A stretch of 64,000 nucleotides of DNA from Corynebacterium sp. (GCF_030532195.1 NZ_JAUNLP010000007.1:86237-150236); one strand, 5' to 3'; shown: positions 18,801 through 27,970, numbered from the stretch's first letter. Translations and numbers: made by a program. Notes: generated by a model from the letters alone, not told the origin.

Positions 18801-20093
18801 TTAGCTCTTCATTTCCACATGGTGACGGCGGGCAACCGGCTTGTTGCCGTGGACGAACCAGTAGAAAACAGCCGACAGAACCACAACAACGGCAAGGCCC
18901 GCGTACATCTTGTCGAAGCCCATCGTGGAGGCAATCGAGCCCAGCACAATGGGGCCAAGGCCGATACCTGCGTCGACAAGCAGCAGCAGCGTCGAGATCC
19001 CGGTGCCGAGCTTGTGTGCTGGTGCAAGGTGTACGGAAATGGTCTGGCAGGCCGGCATTAGCGTGCCGTAGCCGAGACCGCACAGCGCGCCGGCGGCAAT
19101 CACGTGCCAGTCCGCGGTGGCGACGGCAAGGACAAGCAGCGAGATGGTGAAGCACACCAGGCCGATGGCGATCACCGGATTATCCCCACGGCGATCCTGC
19201 AGACGACCCAGGAAGAAACGTGCCGCCATCATGGCGACGGCTTAGGCGATGAAGAAGAAGCTAGCGCCCTTGGTTAGACCATTGAGCTGCGAGTAGCGGT
19301 TCAAAAACGTAATCACGCCCGCATATGCCAGGCCCACCAGCAGCATAAACAGGCCAATCGGCACGACGTTCGGGGTCACGATGTCACTGATGGAAAACGC
19401 GCGCTTGGTCTCGCTTGACGACGAGTCCTCGGTCGCCTTTTCTTCAAGTTCTTCCTGCACAGGCTTGGTGGACTGCGGCAGAACCAGTGCCAGCACCAGG
19501 CCGACAATTGACAGGCCCAGCGAGGTGCCAAAGAGAATGCCGTATCCAACAGAGCCAATCAGTGCCAGGCCGAGTGCAGGACCAATCGCTGTGGCCAGCG
19601 TAGTGCCCAGGGAAATGTAGCCGGTGCCTTCGGCGCGGCGGGAGGATGGAATGGCCTTTTGTGCCGTCGCCATCACGGCGGTGGAGGCGAAGGCGTAGGT
19701 CAGGCCGTGAATGACGCGGACTGCAATGAGCATTGGCAGGGAAGCGGACCACATGTATGCGGCGCAGGCAGCGGCAATGACCGCCAGTGAGCCGAGCATA
19801 ATCTTGCGACCACCGAAGGTGTCGACCAAGTAACCAGAAAACAGGCGAGCGACAGTGGCGCCGACGACAAAGGAGCTGGCGGCAAAGCCACCGGCGGCAT
19901 CCGAAGCGGAAAAGCGCTCGACTGCATAGAGCGCCATGACCGTGATGAGCAGGTAGAACACCAGGTACATGCTGAAGTTAATCAGCCAGCTGAGGATAAA
20001 GGCGCCAGAAAACAGCTTGTCCTGCTTGGGGGCTGCGCCAGAGTTTTCCGCCTTCGTGGAGGATTTCTTCTTTGTCGTTGTTTCTGTTGTCAT
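18801..20093 (-). pseudogene. MFS drug-efflux-type transporter interrupted by one in-frame stop
   Basis: The minus-strand frame starting MTTETTTKKKSS codes for a typical 12-helix major facilitator. SGYLVDTFGGRKIMLGSL is the loop 2-3 motif and SSRRAEGTGYISLGTTLA is near residue 150. The frame meets TAA at 19244-19242, directly after SFFFIA. The same frame continues without shift as AVAMMAARFFLGRLQDRRGDN, which is the loop 8-9 motif, to 18801. Tyrosine (TAC or TAT) is the likely ancestral codon. The rest is intact, so the lesion is recent, or it is a sequencing error or a strain variant. Divergent from a MarR regulator. Confidence 0.85.
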
Positions 20094-20176
20094 GCTGAAG
20101 TTATGAACTCGCTCTCGATTGGATCGTAGGTCGGGTCTTCGCGGAAGAAAGTCCTGAAAAATCGACTTCCTAGAAA

Positions 20177-20241
20177 TTTGTATCATGCAAAAAGGCTGAT
20201 AGGGGTCGAATCGTAGCAAATCGTTTGTATTGTGCAAAAGA
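20177..20241. promoter_or_regulatory. Paired operator-like repeats, TTTGTATNNTGCAAA
   Basis: TTTGTATCATGCAAA (20177-20191) and TTTGTATTGTGCAAA (20224-20238) are near-identical direct copies 47 bp apart. Each is itself an imperfect palindrome (TTTG...CAAA). They lie between the divergent MFS and marR genes, the expected place for a MarR operator controlling both. Confidence 0.6.
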
Positions 20242-20376
20242 TAGCCGCCAAGCCCCACCCAGACGGTGACGAGATAGAATTAACAGTCAACGGTTGACAA
20301 CGGTTTCAACTGCAGCATCAAAACAGAACTCGCCTACAGAACTCGCTAGACAAGCTAAAAAGGATTGACTCGCACC

Positions 20377-20826
20377 GTGCGCAAAGATGATTTAGCAGCG
20401 CTCGTATTTGAAAACATGCTTCTCTCCAGGGTCAGCTCGAGCGGATATCGCCCGCATCGCCAAGACATCATCCTGGATCGCTCGGCTGCTGCACTTCTCG
20501 CACGACTTGAATCACAGCCGGACATGACTGTCGCTGAGCTTTCCGATGCGCTGGGCCTTGATATCTCCACGGTGCACCGCCAATTGGCCGCCGCCATGCG
20601 GCAGGGGTTGATTGCGAGGGAGTCCGCGCCGTCGTCAAGCGCGAAAGTGCATCATGCGACGGAGCAGGGACTTCAGCTGCTGTACCGGGAGATCGAAGCG
20701 CGCGTGGGCACAGTCGATGAGATTACGCAGTCCTGGCCTGATGAAGAGCTGGCGGAGTTCGTGCGATTGATGCGCAAGTTCAATGAGGGCGTGGAAGAAA
20801 TGCGTGGTCAACCATGGCCTAGGTAA
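20377..20826 (+). CDS. MarR-family transcriptional regulator
   Basis: A winged-helix repressor of about 149 residues. The recognition helix region is TVAELSDALGLDISTVHRQLAAAMRQGLI, followed by the wing ESAPSSSAKVHHATEQG and a C-terminal dimer helix. The GTG at 20377 is 12 nt after AAAAGGA; the TTG at 20365 is the alternative but too close to it. It probably represses the divergent MFS transporter through the repeats at 20177-20241. Its end lies 34 nt before the purB start. Confidence 0.82.
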   Translation: MRKDDLAALVFENMLLSRVSSSGYRPHRQDIILDRSAAALLARLESQPDMTVAELSDALGLDISTVHRQLAAAMRQGLIARESAPSSSAKVHHATEQGLQLLYREIEARVGTVDEITQSWPDEELAEFVRLMRKFNEGVEEMRGQPWPR

Positions 20827-20860
20827 CCGTGTCCGCGAAGGTCATGGAATACTTGAAGGC

Positions 20861-22291
20861 GTGGCTGAGAAAAAGAAGATCGCAAACGTCCTTGCAAACC
20901 GATACGCCTCTGCAACTCTGGCTGAGTTGTGGAGCCCCGAGTACAAGATCATCCTCGAGCGCAAGCTGTGGATTGCCGTCTTGAAGGCTCAGGTTGCCCG
21001 CGGAATTGAGGTTCCGGAAGGCACGATTGAGGCCTACGAAAAGGTCGTCGACCAGGTTGACCTCGACTCCATCGCCGCTCGTGAGCGCATTACCCGCCAC
21101 GATGTGAAGGCCCGCATTGAAGAGTTCTGCGCCCTGGCTGGCACTGAGCACATTCACAAGGGCATGACCTCGCGTGACCTGACCGAAAACGTGGAGCAGC
21201 TGCAGATCCTGCAGTCGCTGAAGGTCGTGCGCGATAAGGCTGTCGCGGTTGCCGCTCGCACCGCTGAGAAGGCTGCGGAGTACCAGTCGCTGGTCATGGC
21301 TGGTCGTTCCCACAATGTTGCCGCGCAGGCAACCACTCTGGGCAAGCGTTTCGCTTCTGCTGCCGACGAAATGCTCTTGGGCATTGAGCGCGTGGAAGAC
21401 CTCATTTCCCGCTACCCGCTGCGCGGCATCAAGGGCCCGATGGGCACCGCGCAGGACATGCTTGACCTCCTCGACGGCGACGAGGCCGCACTGGCATCGT
21501 TGGAAAAGGAAATCGCAGAAGGCCTCGGCTTCGACCGCGTCTTTGACTCTGTCGGCCAGGTCTACCCGCGCACCCTTGACTTCGACGCACTGTCTGCGTT
21601 GGTGGAGCTCGGTGCCGGTCCGGCTTCGCTGGCAACCACTATTCGCCTGATGGCCGGCAATGAGACCGTCACCGAGGGCTTCAAGGAAGGCCAGGTTGGT
21701 TCTTCCGCCATGCCGCACAAGATGAACGCTCGCTCCTGTGAGCGTGTCCACGGCTTCCAGGTCATTCTGCGCGGTTACATGACCATGATCTCCGAGTACG
21801 CCGGTACTCAGTGGAACGAGGGCGACGTCTCTTGCTCTGTCGTGCGCCGCGTCGCACTGCCGGATGCCTTCTTTGCCATGGACGGCATGTTTGAAACCTT
21901 CCTCACCGTCCTGTCCGAGTTCGGCGCATTCCCGGCCATGATTGACCGCGAGCTGGAGCGCTACCTGCCATTCCTGGCTTCCACCAAGATCCTCATGGCC
22001 GCTGTTCGCGCTGGTATGGGCCGCGAGGAAGCACACGAGATCATCAAGGAGCACGCCGTTGCCACCGCGCTGGACATGCGCGAAAAGGGCGCGGAGCAGA
22101 ATCTCACCGAGCGTCTCGCCGCCGACGACCGCTTCCCGCTGGACGCCGCAGGGCTTGCCGACGCCCTTGCCAACCGCCACGCCTTCATCGGTGCCGCGGA
22201 ATCCCAGGTGGACCGCGTTGTTGCGCGAGTCCAGGCCGTCGTGGATAAGTACCCAGAGGCCGCAGCCTACAAGCCGGGCGAGATTCTGTAA
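20861..22291 (+). CDS. purB: Adenylosuccinate lyase
   Basis: PurB removes fumarate from SAICAR and from adenylosuccinate in purine synthesis. The 476-residue all-helical protein shows HDVKARIEEF near residue 75, THIHKGMTS-like HIHKGMTSRDLTENV near 95, the catalytic histidine in GRSHNVAAQ near 148, and the superfamily signature GSSAMPHKMNARSCERV near 283. I chose GTG 20861 (AEKKKIANVLANRYAS) because it starts where similarity begins and has GAAGG just upstream. Confidence 0.94.
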   Translation: MAEKKKIANVLANRYASATLAELWSPEYKIILERKLWIAVLKAQVARGIEVPEGTIEAYEKVVDQVDLDSIAARERITRHDVKARIEEFCALAGTEHIHKGMTSRDLTENVEQLQILQSLKVVRDKAVAVAARTAEKAAEYQSLVMAGRSHNVAAQATTLGKRFASAADEMLLGIERVEDLISRYPLRGIKGPMGTAQDMLDLLDGDEAALASLEKEIAEGLGFDRVFDSVGQVYPRTLDFDALSALVELGAGPASLATTIRLMAGNETVTEGFKEGQVGSSAMPHKMNARSCERVHGFQVILRGYMTMISEYAGTQWNEGDVSCSVVRRVALPDAFFAMDGMFETFLTVLSEFGAFPAMIDRELERYLPFLASTKILMAAVRAGMGREEAHEIIKEHAVATALDMREKGAEQNLTERLAADDRFPLDAAGLADALANRHAFIGAAESQVDRVVARVQAVVDKYPEAAAYKPGEIL

Positions 22292-22323
22292 CTTCTCGCA
22301 CCTGGAAACTTCTCGCACTCATT

Positions 22324-22356
22324 AAAAACCCTGTCGCGGATGCGGCAGGGTTTTCT
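22324..22356 (+). terminator. Intrinsic terminator of purB
   Basis: AAAACCCTGTCGC pairs with GCGGCAGGGTTTT around a short loop and ends in a T-run. It lies about 30 nt after the purB stop. Confidence 0.88.
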
Positions 22357-22447
22357 CAGCTTGTTGGTGAAAGTGCCCGTGAGCAGCCAGATTAGTCGGT
22401 ACGATGAGCATTAGGTATCGAAACCTCTTACGCGAAAGGTGCGCGAC

Positions 22448-23377
22448 GTGAATTCGGCTGTTAGGACTTCGCTTTCTCGACCAGGAGCAACGTTAAACGT
22501 GCTGCGCTGGGCCCCGGAAAATGACAAGGGCGCACCTGTCACGCCAAAGGGCGTGGTTCAGATTGTTCACGGGATGGCCGAATACGCCAACCGCTACGCG
22601 CACTTTGCGGAGTACCTGGTCTCTCAGGGCTACGCCGTTGTTGCGCATGACCACCGTGGCCACGGATTGACGAAGACCGACGCGGGCATTCAGGGTTTCT
22701 TCGCAGACTACGGCGGCTGGAACCTTATTCTCGAGGACCTGCATGCGGTTCGTCAGCTCGTCGATAGGGAATTCGCCGGCAGCAGGCACTTCATGCTGGG
22801 CCATTCCATGGGGTCACTTCTAACCCGCAATTACATTGCCAAGTATGGCGAGGGGCTGGCAGGTGCCATCATTATGGGTACCGTGCCGGGGCCGGGTGCT
22901 AAGGGGGATGCGGGGCTGAAGATTGCACAGTTGCTGGCCAAGTTCCGTCCCACCGCGCCGGGCAAGCTGCTCAACACGTTGAGCTTCGCCGATTTCAACA
23001 AGGGCTTTGAACACCGCACAAACTTTGATTGGCTCTCTCGGGACCATAAGGTCGTCGATGCCTATATCGCCGACGACAAGTGTGGTTTTGTTCCCACCAA
23101 TGCCTTTTTCCGCGACCTTCTCGTCGGCACGCACTACGTCAACACACCTGAAGCGTATGAGAAAGCGCCGGATGAGCTGCCACTTTTCGTGGTCTCCGGT
23201 GCGGTTGATCCGGCGGGTGGTACTGCCTGTGTGGCCGAGGTTGTGGGCAAGTACCTGAACGCGGGCAAGACGGATGTGCGTTTCAAGGTCTACCCGGATG
23301 CGCGGCATGAGATTCTCAATGAGCTGAATAAGGATGAGGTCTACGCCGATATTGCCGCGTGGCTCGAAGCACACTGA
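22448..23377 (+). CDS. Alpha/beta hydrolase, monoacylglycerol-lipase / lysophospholipase type
   Basis: A 309-residue serine hydrolase without signal peptide. VVQIVHGMAEYANRYAHFAE near residue 38 carries the oxyanion HGMAE typical of monoglyceride lipases. HDHRGHG is near 70, and GHSMGSLL near 118 holds the nucleophile serine. The acid and histidine are probably in SGAVDPAGG and DARHEILNE near the end. GTG 22448 sits 9 nt after GAAAGG. Likely substrates are monoacylglycerols or lysolipids; this is inferred from family only. Confidence 0.85.
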   Translation: MNSAVRTSLSRPGATLNVLRWAPENDKGAPVTPKGVVQIVHGMAEYANRYAHFAEYLVSQGYAVVAHDHRGHGLTKTDAGIQGFFADYGGWNLILEDLHAVRQLVDREFAGSRHFMLGHSMGSLLTRNYIAKYGEGLAGAIIMGTVPGPGAKGDAGLKIAQLLAKFRPTAPGKLLNTLSFADFNKGFEHRTNFDWLSRDHKVVDAYIADDKCGFVPTNAFFRDLLVGTHYVNTPEAYEKAPDELPLFVVSGAVDPAGGTACVAEVVGKYLNAGKTDVRFKVYPDARHEILNELNKDEVYADIAAWLEAH

Positions 23378-23481
23378 GCGGCAGGATTAGCGCATCTGCG
23401 CTAAGGGTATTGGGTGAAGCGCTGATTGCAGTGCTAAGTGGTTTCTGCGCTTCCACTGCGGCCATACTTTTGTCATGTTAA

Positions 23482-23509
23482 GTTCCTTTTAAGCTGGATG
23501 AAAAGGAAC
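23482..23509 (+). promoter_or_regulatory. Hairpin that buries the ribosome binding site of the VWA gene
   Basis: GTTCCTTTT (23482-23490) and AAAAGGAAC (23501-23509) form a perfect 9-bp stem with a 10-nt loop. The right arm is the ribosome binding site (AAGGA), 8 nt before the ATG at 23517. The stem is A/U-rich and could melt easily, as in an RNA thermometer. It would act only if transcription starts upstream of it, for example from a TACTTT hexamer at 23465-23470. Confidence 0.65.
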
Positions 23510-23516
23510 CGACCAC

Positions 23517-25541
23517 ATGAATTTCAGAAGAGAATTGTCCGCGGTCGTGCTCACCATCTCCATGCTGCTGACTCTCGCATGCTCATTTGTGGGACTCACC
23601 GCAGGGCGTGCGCAGGCGCAGGAGGCTGCGAGCACAATCCCGCCAACCATGGTGATCTTGGACGCGTCAGGGTCGATGCTTGCCGACGATGCGGGTGGCC
23701 AAACCCGTATGGATGCAGCGAAGGCCGCTACGAGTAAGTTCGCTGGCACTGTGGCAGAGGAGTCCTCGGTGGGACTCATGGCCTACGGCACCGAGGTTGG
23801 AAATTCTCCGGAGGAGCGAGAGGCTGGTTGCCAAGACATCACCACGTTGCTCCCTGTCGGTGCCGGGAATGCGGGGAAGATTCCCGGTGAAGTAGACAAG
23901 GTGCAGGCCTCCGGTCATACCCCAATGGGCCCGGCGCTGCGTCAGGCTGCCGAAGAGCTGCCGAAGGAAGGTCCGCGCTCAATCGTGCTGGTCTCCGACG
24001 GTGAGGACACATGTGCACCACCGCCGGTGTGCGAGGTGGCCAAGGAACTCAAGCAACAGGGCATTGACCTGGTTATCAACACTGTTGGTTTCCTGGTGGA
24101 CCCAGCAGCGCGCGCCGAACTGCAGTGCATCGCAGAAGCCGGAGGTGGCCAGTACCTGGATGCCCAGGATTCCGATTCGCTGGCAGATTCCATGAAGACA
24201 CTGGCTACTCGCACTGCGCGCACGGCACAAACCAGTGCGGCAGAAATCCAAGGCGGCGACTCACCGACAAGCGCCACGCAGGTGCCTGCCGACGTGGAAA
24301 CGTTCTCGACCAAGTTGCGCGAAAAGGTACCGGAAGATCAGCGCAGCATCAACAACCTCGAAGGAGACGGCGCCGAGTATTTCTCAGTTCCGTATGCCGC
24401 AGGTGAACGGGTCACCGTCAGTGCCGCAACAGTGCCGGGTGCCACATCCGGATCGACCCTGATGGACGCCGATGTGGGCAATTTCAGTCTGGAAATTCAC
24501 TTGGACGATGCCAATTGCTTCCTCACCAATGATTTCGGCAACGGCATTCTCGACGCCAACGGTCCCTTCTTCGCATCGATTACAACCAAGCAGGCCAAGG
24601 GCAACTGCAAACCAGGTGAGCTGGTGTTCTCAGTAACGCGCGAAGGCGGCCCCTTTAAGGGCAAAGAAATCCCGACAGACGTAACGATCAAGCGCTTTGC
24701 GCAGGAAGACCTGGAAGGTGTGCCGGAGGCTTTCTCATCTGATGACAAAAGCCTGGACACTCCACCAGCCACGCCGAAGCCGGAGGATGCCAAGAAGGTA
24801 ACCCCAGGTACGTGGTTCGATGATGCCACGGAGCTCTCCGCCGACGGCATCGACAGTGTCACGGCAGACATCGTTCCTGGTGAGACGCATGTTTACAAGA
24901 TCAAATCCGATTATGGGCAGCAGCTCCGTGGCGCGGTCAAACTCCTCGACGTGCCAGAGGACTTGGAGTTGGGCAATGTCTCTGGGCTGGATATCACGAC
25001 GCTGAACTCGGCACGCCAAGTCGCAGGTGAGGATGAAAACCGGTCGGTAAACGAGCATTTGATTGGAGAGGAGACAACTTTCGGCAACGCAGCCCGCATT
25101 AATTACCGAAACCTCGCCACTGAGGATGACGATCTCCCAGACGATTACAATGCCCGAAAAGCCTGGCTCGATGGTGAGCAGTACATCGTTGTGTTCTTCA
25201 ATGACAGCTGGGGAGCTGGTGAATCTCGGGATGTCTCCGAGGACCAAAACGTGCCGATTACCTACCAGCTCACCACCGAGTTGGCAGGGGAGAAGATTCC
25301 TGGGCCAGCCTTTGGCCAAGTCACGCACAGGACACCGAGCGAAAAGTCCTCCACAAGTGCCCAGGAAAAACCCGCGAACCAGGCAGACAAGACCGACGAT
25401 GCCAAGGACGCTGAAACCAACCAGGCCAGCGATATCGGCTCCTTCTTTGAGGACATCAACATGCTGTGGCTGTCCATCGGAGCAATATTTCTAGCGGTGA
25501 TTGTGGGCGTGATTATCGCGGTGAGCCGTCAGTCTCGCTAG
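23517..25541 (+). CDS. Membrane-anchored von Willebrand factor A domain protein
   Basis: A 674-residue exported protein with a signal peptide at residues 1-35 (VVLTISMLLTLACSFVGL, then AQA cleavage). A VWA domain spans about 40-230, with the MIDAS motif DASGSM and the second ligand SGHTPMG. A long beta-rich extracellular part, a Ser/Thr/Lys-rich linker near 600-640 and a C-terminal membrane helix with a short basic tail (SRQSR) follow. Cysteine pairs such as CAPPPVC suggest disulfides. It is probably a surface adhesion or complex-assembly protein; the ligand is unknown. Its ribosome site lies in a hairpin. Confidence 0.82.
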   Translation: MNFRRELSAVVLTISMLLTLACSFVGLTAGRAQAQEAASTIPPTMVILDASGSMLADDAGGQTRMDAAKAATSKFAGTVAEESSVGLMAYGTEVGNSPEEREAGCQDITTLLPVGAGNAGKIPGEVDKVQASGHTPMGPALRQAAEELPKEGPRSIVLVSDGEDTCAPPPVCEVAKELKQQGIDLVINTVGFLVDPAARAELQCIAEAGGGQYLDAQDSDSLADSMKTLATRTARTAQTSAAEIQGGDSPTSATQVPADVETFSTKLREKVPEDQRSINNLEGDGAEYFSVPYAAGERVTVSAATVPGATSGSTLMDADVGNFSLEIHLDDANCFLTNDFGNGILDANGPFFASITTKQAKGNCKPGELVFSVTREGGPFKGKEIPTDVTIKRFAQEDLEGVPEAFSSDDKSLDTPPATPKPEDAKKVTPGTWFDDATELSADGIDSVTADIVPGETHVYKIKSDYGQQLRGAVKLLDVPEDLELGNVSGLDITTLNSARQVAGEDENRSVNEHLIGEETTFGNAARINYRNLATEDDDLPDDYNARKAWLDGEQYIVVFFNDSWGAGESRDVSEDQNVPITYQLTTELAGEKIPGPAFGQVTHRTPSEKSSTSAQEKPANQADKTDDAKDAETNQASDIGSFFEDINMLWLSIGAIFLAVIVGVIIAVSRQSR

Positions 25542-25558
25542 CGTTTAAGATTGATGGC

Positions 25559-25981
25559 ATGGCAACAGAATTCTTCCCATACATATCTTTTCCCGGTAAT
25601 GGACGCGAAGCGCTGACGTATTACCAGTCCATCTTCGGCGGGGAACTGCATCTTCAGGATTACCCTGAAGTCGCGGACGGCCAGCCCAATCCCTTTCCGT
25701 TTACGCCGCCGAAGGACGCGCTGGCGCACGGCCTTCTCGATGCCGGTTGGCTGCGCATCACAGGCGGCGATGGCATCGGCGAACAATTGCCTGGGCTGGA
25801 CAACGAGGTCTACTCGTTCATGATTCAGTGCAGCAGTGTCGCTGAAGCTGAAGACTTGATTAACAAGTTCCTCGCCGCCGGTGCCACGCAGGCGATGCCA
25901 TTTGCTAAAGCACCGTGGGGTTCGCATTACGGCCAGGTCAAGGATCCGTTCGGCGTGCTGTGGGCGTTTAACGCCGAGTAG
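25559..25981 (+). CDS. VOC (glyoxalase-fold) protein, PhnB-like
   Basis: A 140-residue member of the vicinal oxygen chelate superfamily: FPYISFPGNGREALTYYQSIFGGEL at the start and GSHYGQVKDPFGVLWAFN at the end are the two half-site motifs. Function is unknown; such proteins bind small hydrophobic molecules or act as dioxygenases or resistance proteins. TAAGAT at 25546-25551 lies 7 nt before the ATG, so a leaderless start fits better than any ribosome site. It converges with another VOC gene 3 nt away. Confidence 0.82.
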   Translation: MATEFFPYISFPGNGREALTYYQSIFGGELHLQDYPEVADGQPNPFPFTPPKDALAHGLLDAGWLRITGGDGIGEQLPGLDNEVYSFMIQCSSVAEAEDLINKFLAAGATQAMPFAKAPWGSHYGQVKDPFGVLWAFNAE

Positions 25982-25984
25982 ACG

Positions 25985-26701
25985 CTACAACGTCCAGTAC
26001 ACGCCGAATCGGTCGGGCTGAGGCTTGACGACGGCCCCAGCGCCCTCAGCTACCTCAGCGTCGGTGAGGCCCAGCGCTTCGCGGGCACTGTCCAGCTCCT
26101 GATCAGAATCGGCAGCTAGATGCATGGCGACACCATCACCGAAGGTGAACTTGTGCATGCCAGGAGAATCCAGAGTCATGAAGTTACCTGCTCCGAACAG
26201 GGTGTTGTACACCTCGGTTGCGGCCTGTGCCTGCGGCTCATCGCCGGTCCACATGAAGTAGGGGATAACGCTGGGGCCAGTGGCCTTATCACCAGCGGCC
26301 TTGTCGCCTGCGCCGCCATCGGCGCTGCCGCCAAGCGACGGGTCAATCATCATCTGCCAATTGACACCATTGCCGTCGGCCATCCAGCCAAACAGCGGTG
26401 AGAAGTCGTAGCCAGTCAGTGGCATGAGTGCACCACCGTTACCGATGGCATCGTCACCGCCCATCAGGTGCTCCCACAGGCTGCGCAGCTGATTTTCCTG
26501 GCCCGGGGCAAACCGCACCATGAAGGACACTGCCGGAGTCAGCTGACGTTCCGCATCCTCAATGAGCTCGAAGTCCATGCCACCGATGTTGAGTTCGGTG
26601 GAGTTGGACTTGATTGTGGAGTTGAAAGCAACGGCGTAAAACCGCGCAGCGGCGCGGGGATCGTCGTTAAGCGCAATTACGGACGAGATAGAAAGCGTCA
26701 T
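25985..26701 (-). CDS. Two-domain VOC (PhnB-like) protein
   Basis: A 238-residue protein with two glyoxalase-type halves. The first runs from MTLSISSVIALNDDPRAAARF to about 120, the second starts near IPYFMWTGDEPQAQAATEVYN. They are joined by a Gly/Ala/Asp/Lys-rich linker (SADGGAGDKAAGDKATG). I used the internal ATG at 26701 because the sequence before it is non-typical and overlaps the upstream reductase gene. Its substrate is unknown. Confidence 0.78.
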   Translation of the reverse strand: MTLSISSVIALNDDPRAAARFYAVAFNSTIKSNSTELNIGGMDFELIEDAERQLTPAVSFMVRFAPGQENQLRSLWEHLMGGDDAIGNGGALMPLTGYDFSPLFGWMADGNGVNWQMMIDPSLGGSADGGAGDKAAGDKATGPSVIPYFMWTGDEPQAQAATEVYNTLFGAGNFMTLDSPGMHKFTFGDGVAMHLAADSDQELDSAREALGLTDAEVAEGAGAVVKPQPDRFGVYWTL

Positions 26702-26726
26702 GTCGATTAAGCCTAATGTCGGGAAC

Positions 26727-27320
26727 TTAACCTCGCAGAGGGCGCAGCGTGCGGTCCCATTCAGCGAGGTCGTTGAGGGCGTTGGTGGCGGATTGGTTTT
26801 CGATGTCGGTGGCGTGGAAGCCGGCCTCATCGATGCGCTGGAAGTGGAACGGAATGGTCACGGCATTGGGCGTGATCTTCATACCCAACGCGCCAAGCAC
26901 TGATTGCAGGTGCTCGGCGGCGCGAATACCTGCGGAAATGCCGCCATAACTGACGATGCTCGCGGGCTTGTTGCCCCACTCGACGGATAGATAGTCGATG
27001 GCATTTTTCAGCGATGCCGGGATGGAGTGGTTGTACTCGGCAGTCATAAAAATAAACGCATCCTGGGCGGCAACCTGCTGTGACCAGGCCTTGGTGTGGT
27101 CATGCTCGTAGCGCTGCAGGCGAGGGTGATGGGGTTCGTCGAAAAGCGGCAGATTGATTTCAGCAAGATCGAGGACGGTGACGTCGAAGCGGCCATCGTT
27201 TTCCAGGTGCGTGAGTAGCCACTGGCTGATAGGTGCGCTGAGGCGGCCTGGGCGGGTCGTGCCGACGATGAGGCCGAGGCGAATCTTGTCCTGCTGATCA
27301 TCCAGCTGAGTGCTGCTCAT
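26727..27320 (-). CDS. NADPH-dependent FMN reductase
   Basis: A 197-residue flavodoxin-fold enzyme. LGLIVGTTRPGRLSAPISQWL holds the FMN phosphate loop (residues 15-35). TAEYNHSIPASLKNAIDYL near 95 is the family signature, and SIVSYGGISAGIRAAEHL near 125 follows. It may reduce quinones, azo compounds or flavins. It lies 25 nt upstream of the VOC gene on the same strand, so the two are probably co-transcribed. Confidence 0.85.
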   Translation of the reverse strand: MSSTQLDDQQDKIRLGLIVGTTRPGRLSAPISQWLLTHLENDGRFDVTVLDLAEINLPLFDEPHHPRLQRYEHDHTKAWSQQVAAQDAFIFMTAEYNHSIPASLKNAIDYLSVEWGNKPASIVSYGGISAGIRAAEHLQSVLGALGMKITPNAVTIPFHFQRIDEAGFHATDIENQSATNALNDLAEWDRTLRPLRG

Positions 27321-27729
27321 GTAATTAGTCCTTTATTTCCATATCAGTTGAGTTCGTAGAGTATTACAACGCAAGATTGATGACGTGTCAATCAATGGTG
27401 TAAAGTCCAAGCTCATTAGGACTGACTGGTGCGATGAGTTGCGGGCTTTCGACGTCATCTCAAAGACAAGCGTTCCCCGCGACCGGTAACTTTGCTCTCA
27501 CGGCCAGCTCCGACGGATTTATCAACGGCCGAATTTTTCCGTTGCGGGCCGCGGAAATCGTCGGCGCGTTCATAGTGATGCTCACGAACGCATTGACACC
27601 CGACGCTGACGCGCTTGACGACGTCACCATGGAGACAATCCCGATTGCGAAATTTGCACACCTCTAATGCGTGTGGCCAATTACGGGCGGATTCGGAATG
27701 CTCGTGACTAACATTTAATAGACATGCAC
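27321..27729. other. Gap upstream of the FMN reductase with a doubtful ORF
   Basis: A dyad ATTGA-N7-TCAAT at 27376-27392 lies in the promoter area of the reductase and could be an operator. A plus-strand frame at 27434-27667 (77 codons, ending DDVTMETIPIAKFAHL) has no ribosome site or recognisable family and is opposed by another open frame, so I do not call it a gene. Confidence 0.4.
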
Positions 27730-27762
27730 AAGGGCCGGTTGAAAACTTTTCAACCGGTCCTT
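27730..27762. terminator. Strong bidirectional hairpin terminator
   Basis: AAGGGCCGGTTGAAAA (27730-27745) pairs with TTTTCAACCGGTCCTT (27747-27762), 16 bp with one wobble. The loop is a single base if the stem is fully closed. T-rich sequence follows on the plus side. It ends the small ORF at 27803 on the minus strand. Confidence 0.82.
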
Positions 27763-27802
27763 GTTTCTACAGGTAATGCGAAGTGCACAAATACTGTGCG
27801 CC

Positions 27803-27943
27803 TTATGCATCCTTCTTGCGCTCGAGTTCAATCAATTCGGTCAATGCGGCAATCACCTTGTCAGCTTTTCCGTCCAGTTCACCAAGGAGATTTTCAATTT
27901 CAGTGAGCTTGTTCAGCTGGAGAGTCTCAACATCCATATCCAT
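27803..27943 (-). CDS. Small charged helical protein of 46 residues
   Basis: Starts MDMDVETLQLNKLTEIENLL and ends ELIELERKKDA. The heptad-like spacing of leucine and isoleucine suggests a short coiled coil or helical hairpin. The ATG has GGAAAGGG about 10 nt upstream. TATAAT (28000-27995) and a hairpin in the 5' UTR (27989-27971) precede it, and it is flanked by terminators on both sides, so it is a self-contained transcription unit. A second ATG two codons on is possible. No family recognised. Confidence 0.55.
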   Translation of the reverse strand: MDMDVETLQLNKLTEIENLLGELDGKADKVIAALTELIELERKKDA

Positions 27944-27970
27944 TTGAAATCTGACCCTTTCCGTGCAGAA

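Noticed and set aside
20819..22318. A 499-codon open frame on the minus strand across the whole of purB
   Set aside because: It mirrors the third-position bias of purB, has no ribosome site, and its translation resembles no protein family. purB itself has all catalytic motifs.
27434..27667. A 77-codon plus-strand frame ending DDVTMETIPIAKFAHL
   Set aside because: No ribosome site, an equally long frame opposite, and no recognisable domain. It could be a relic of a larger gene, but that cannot be supported.
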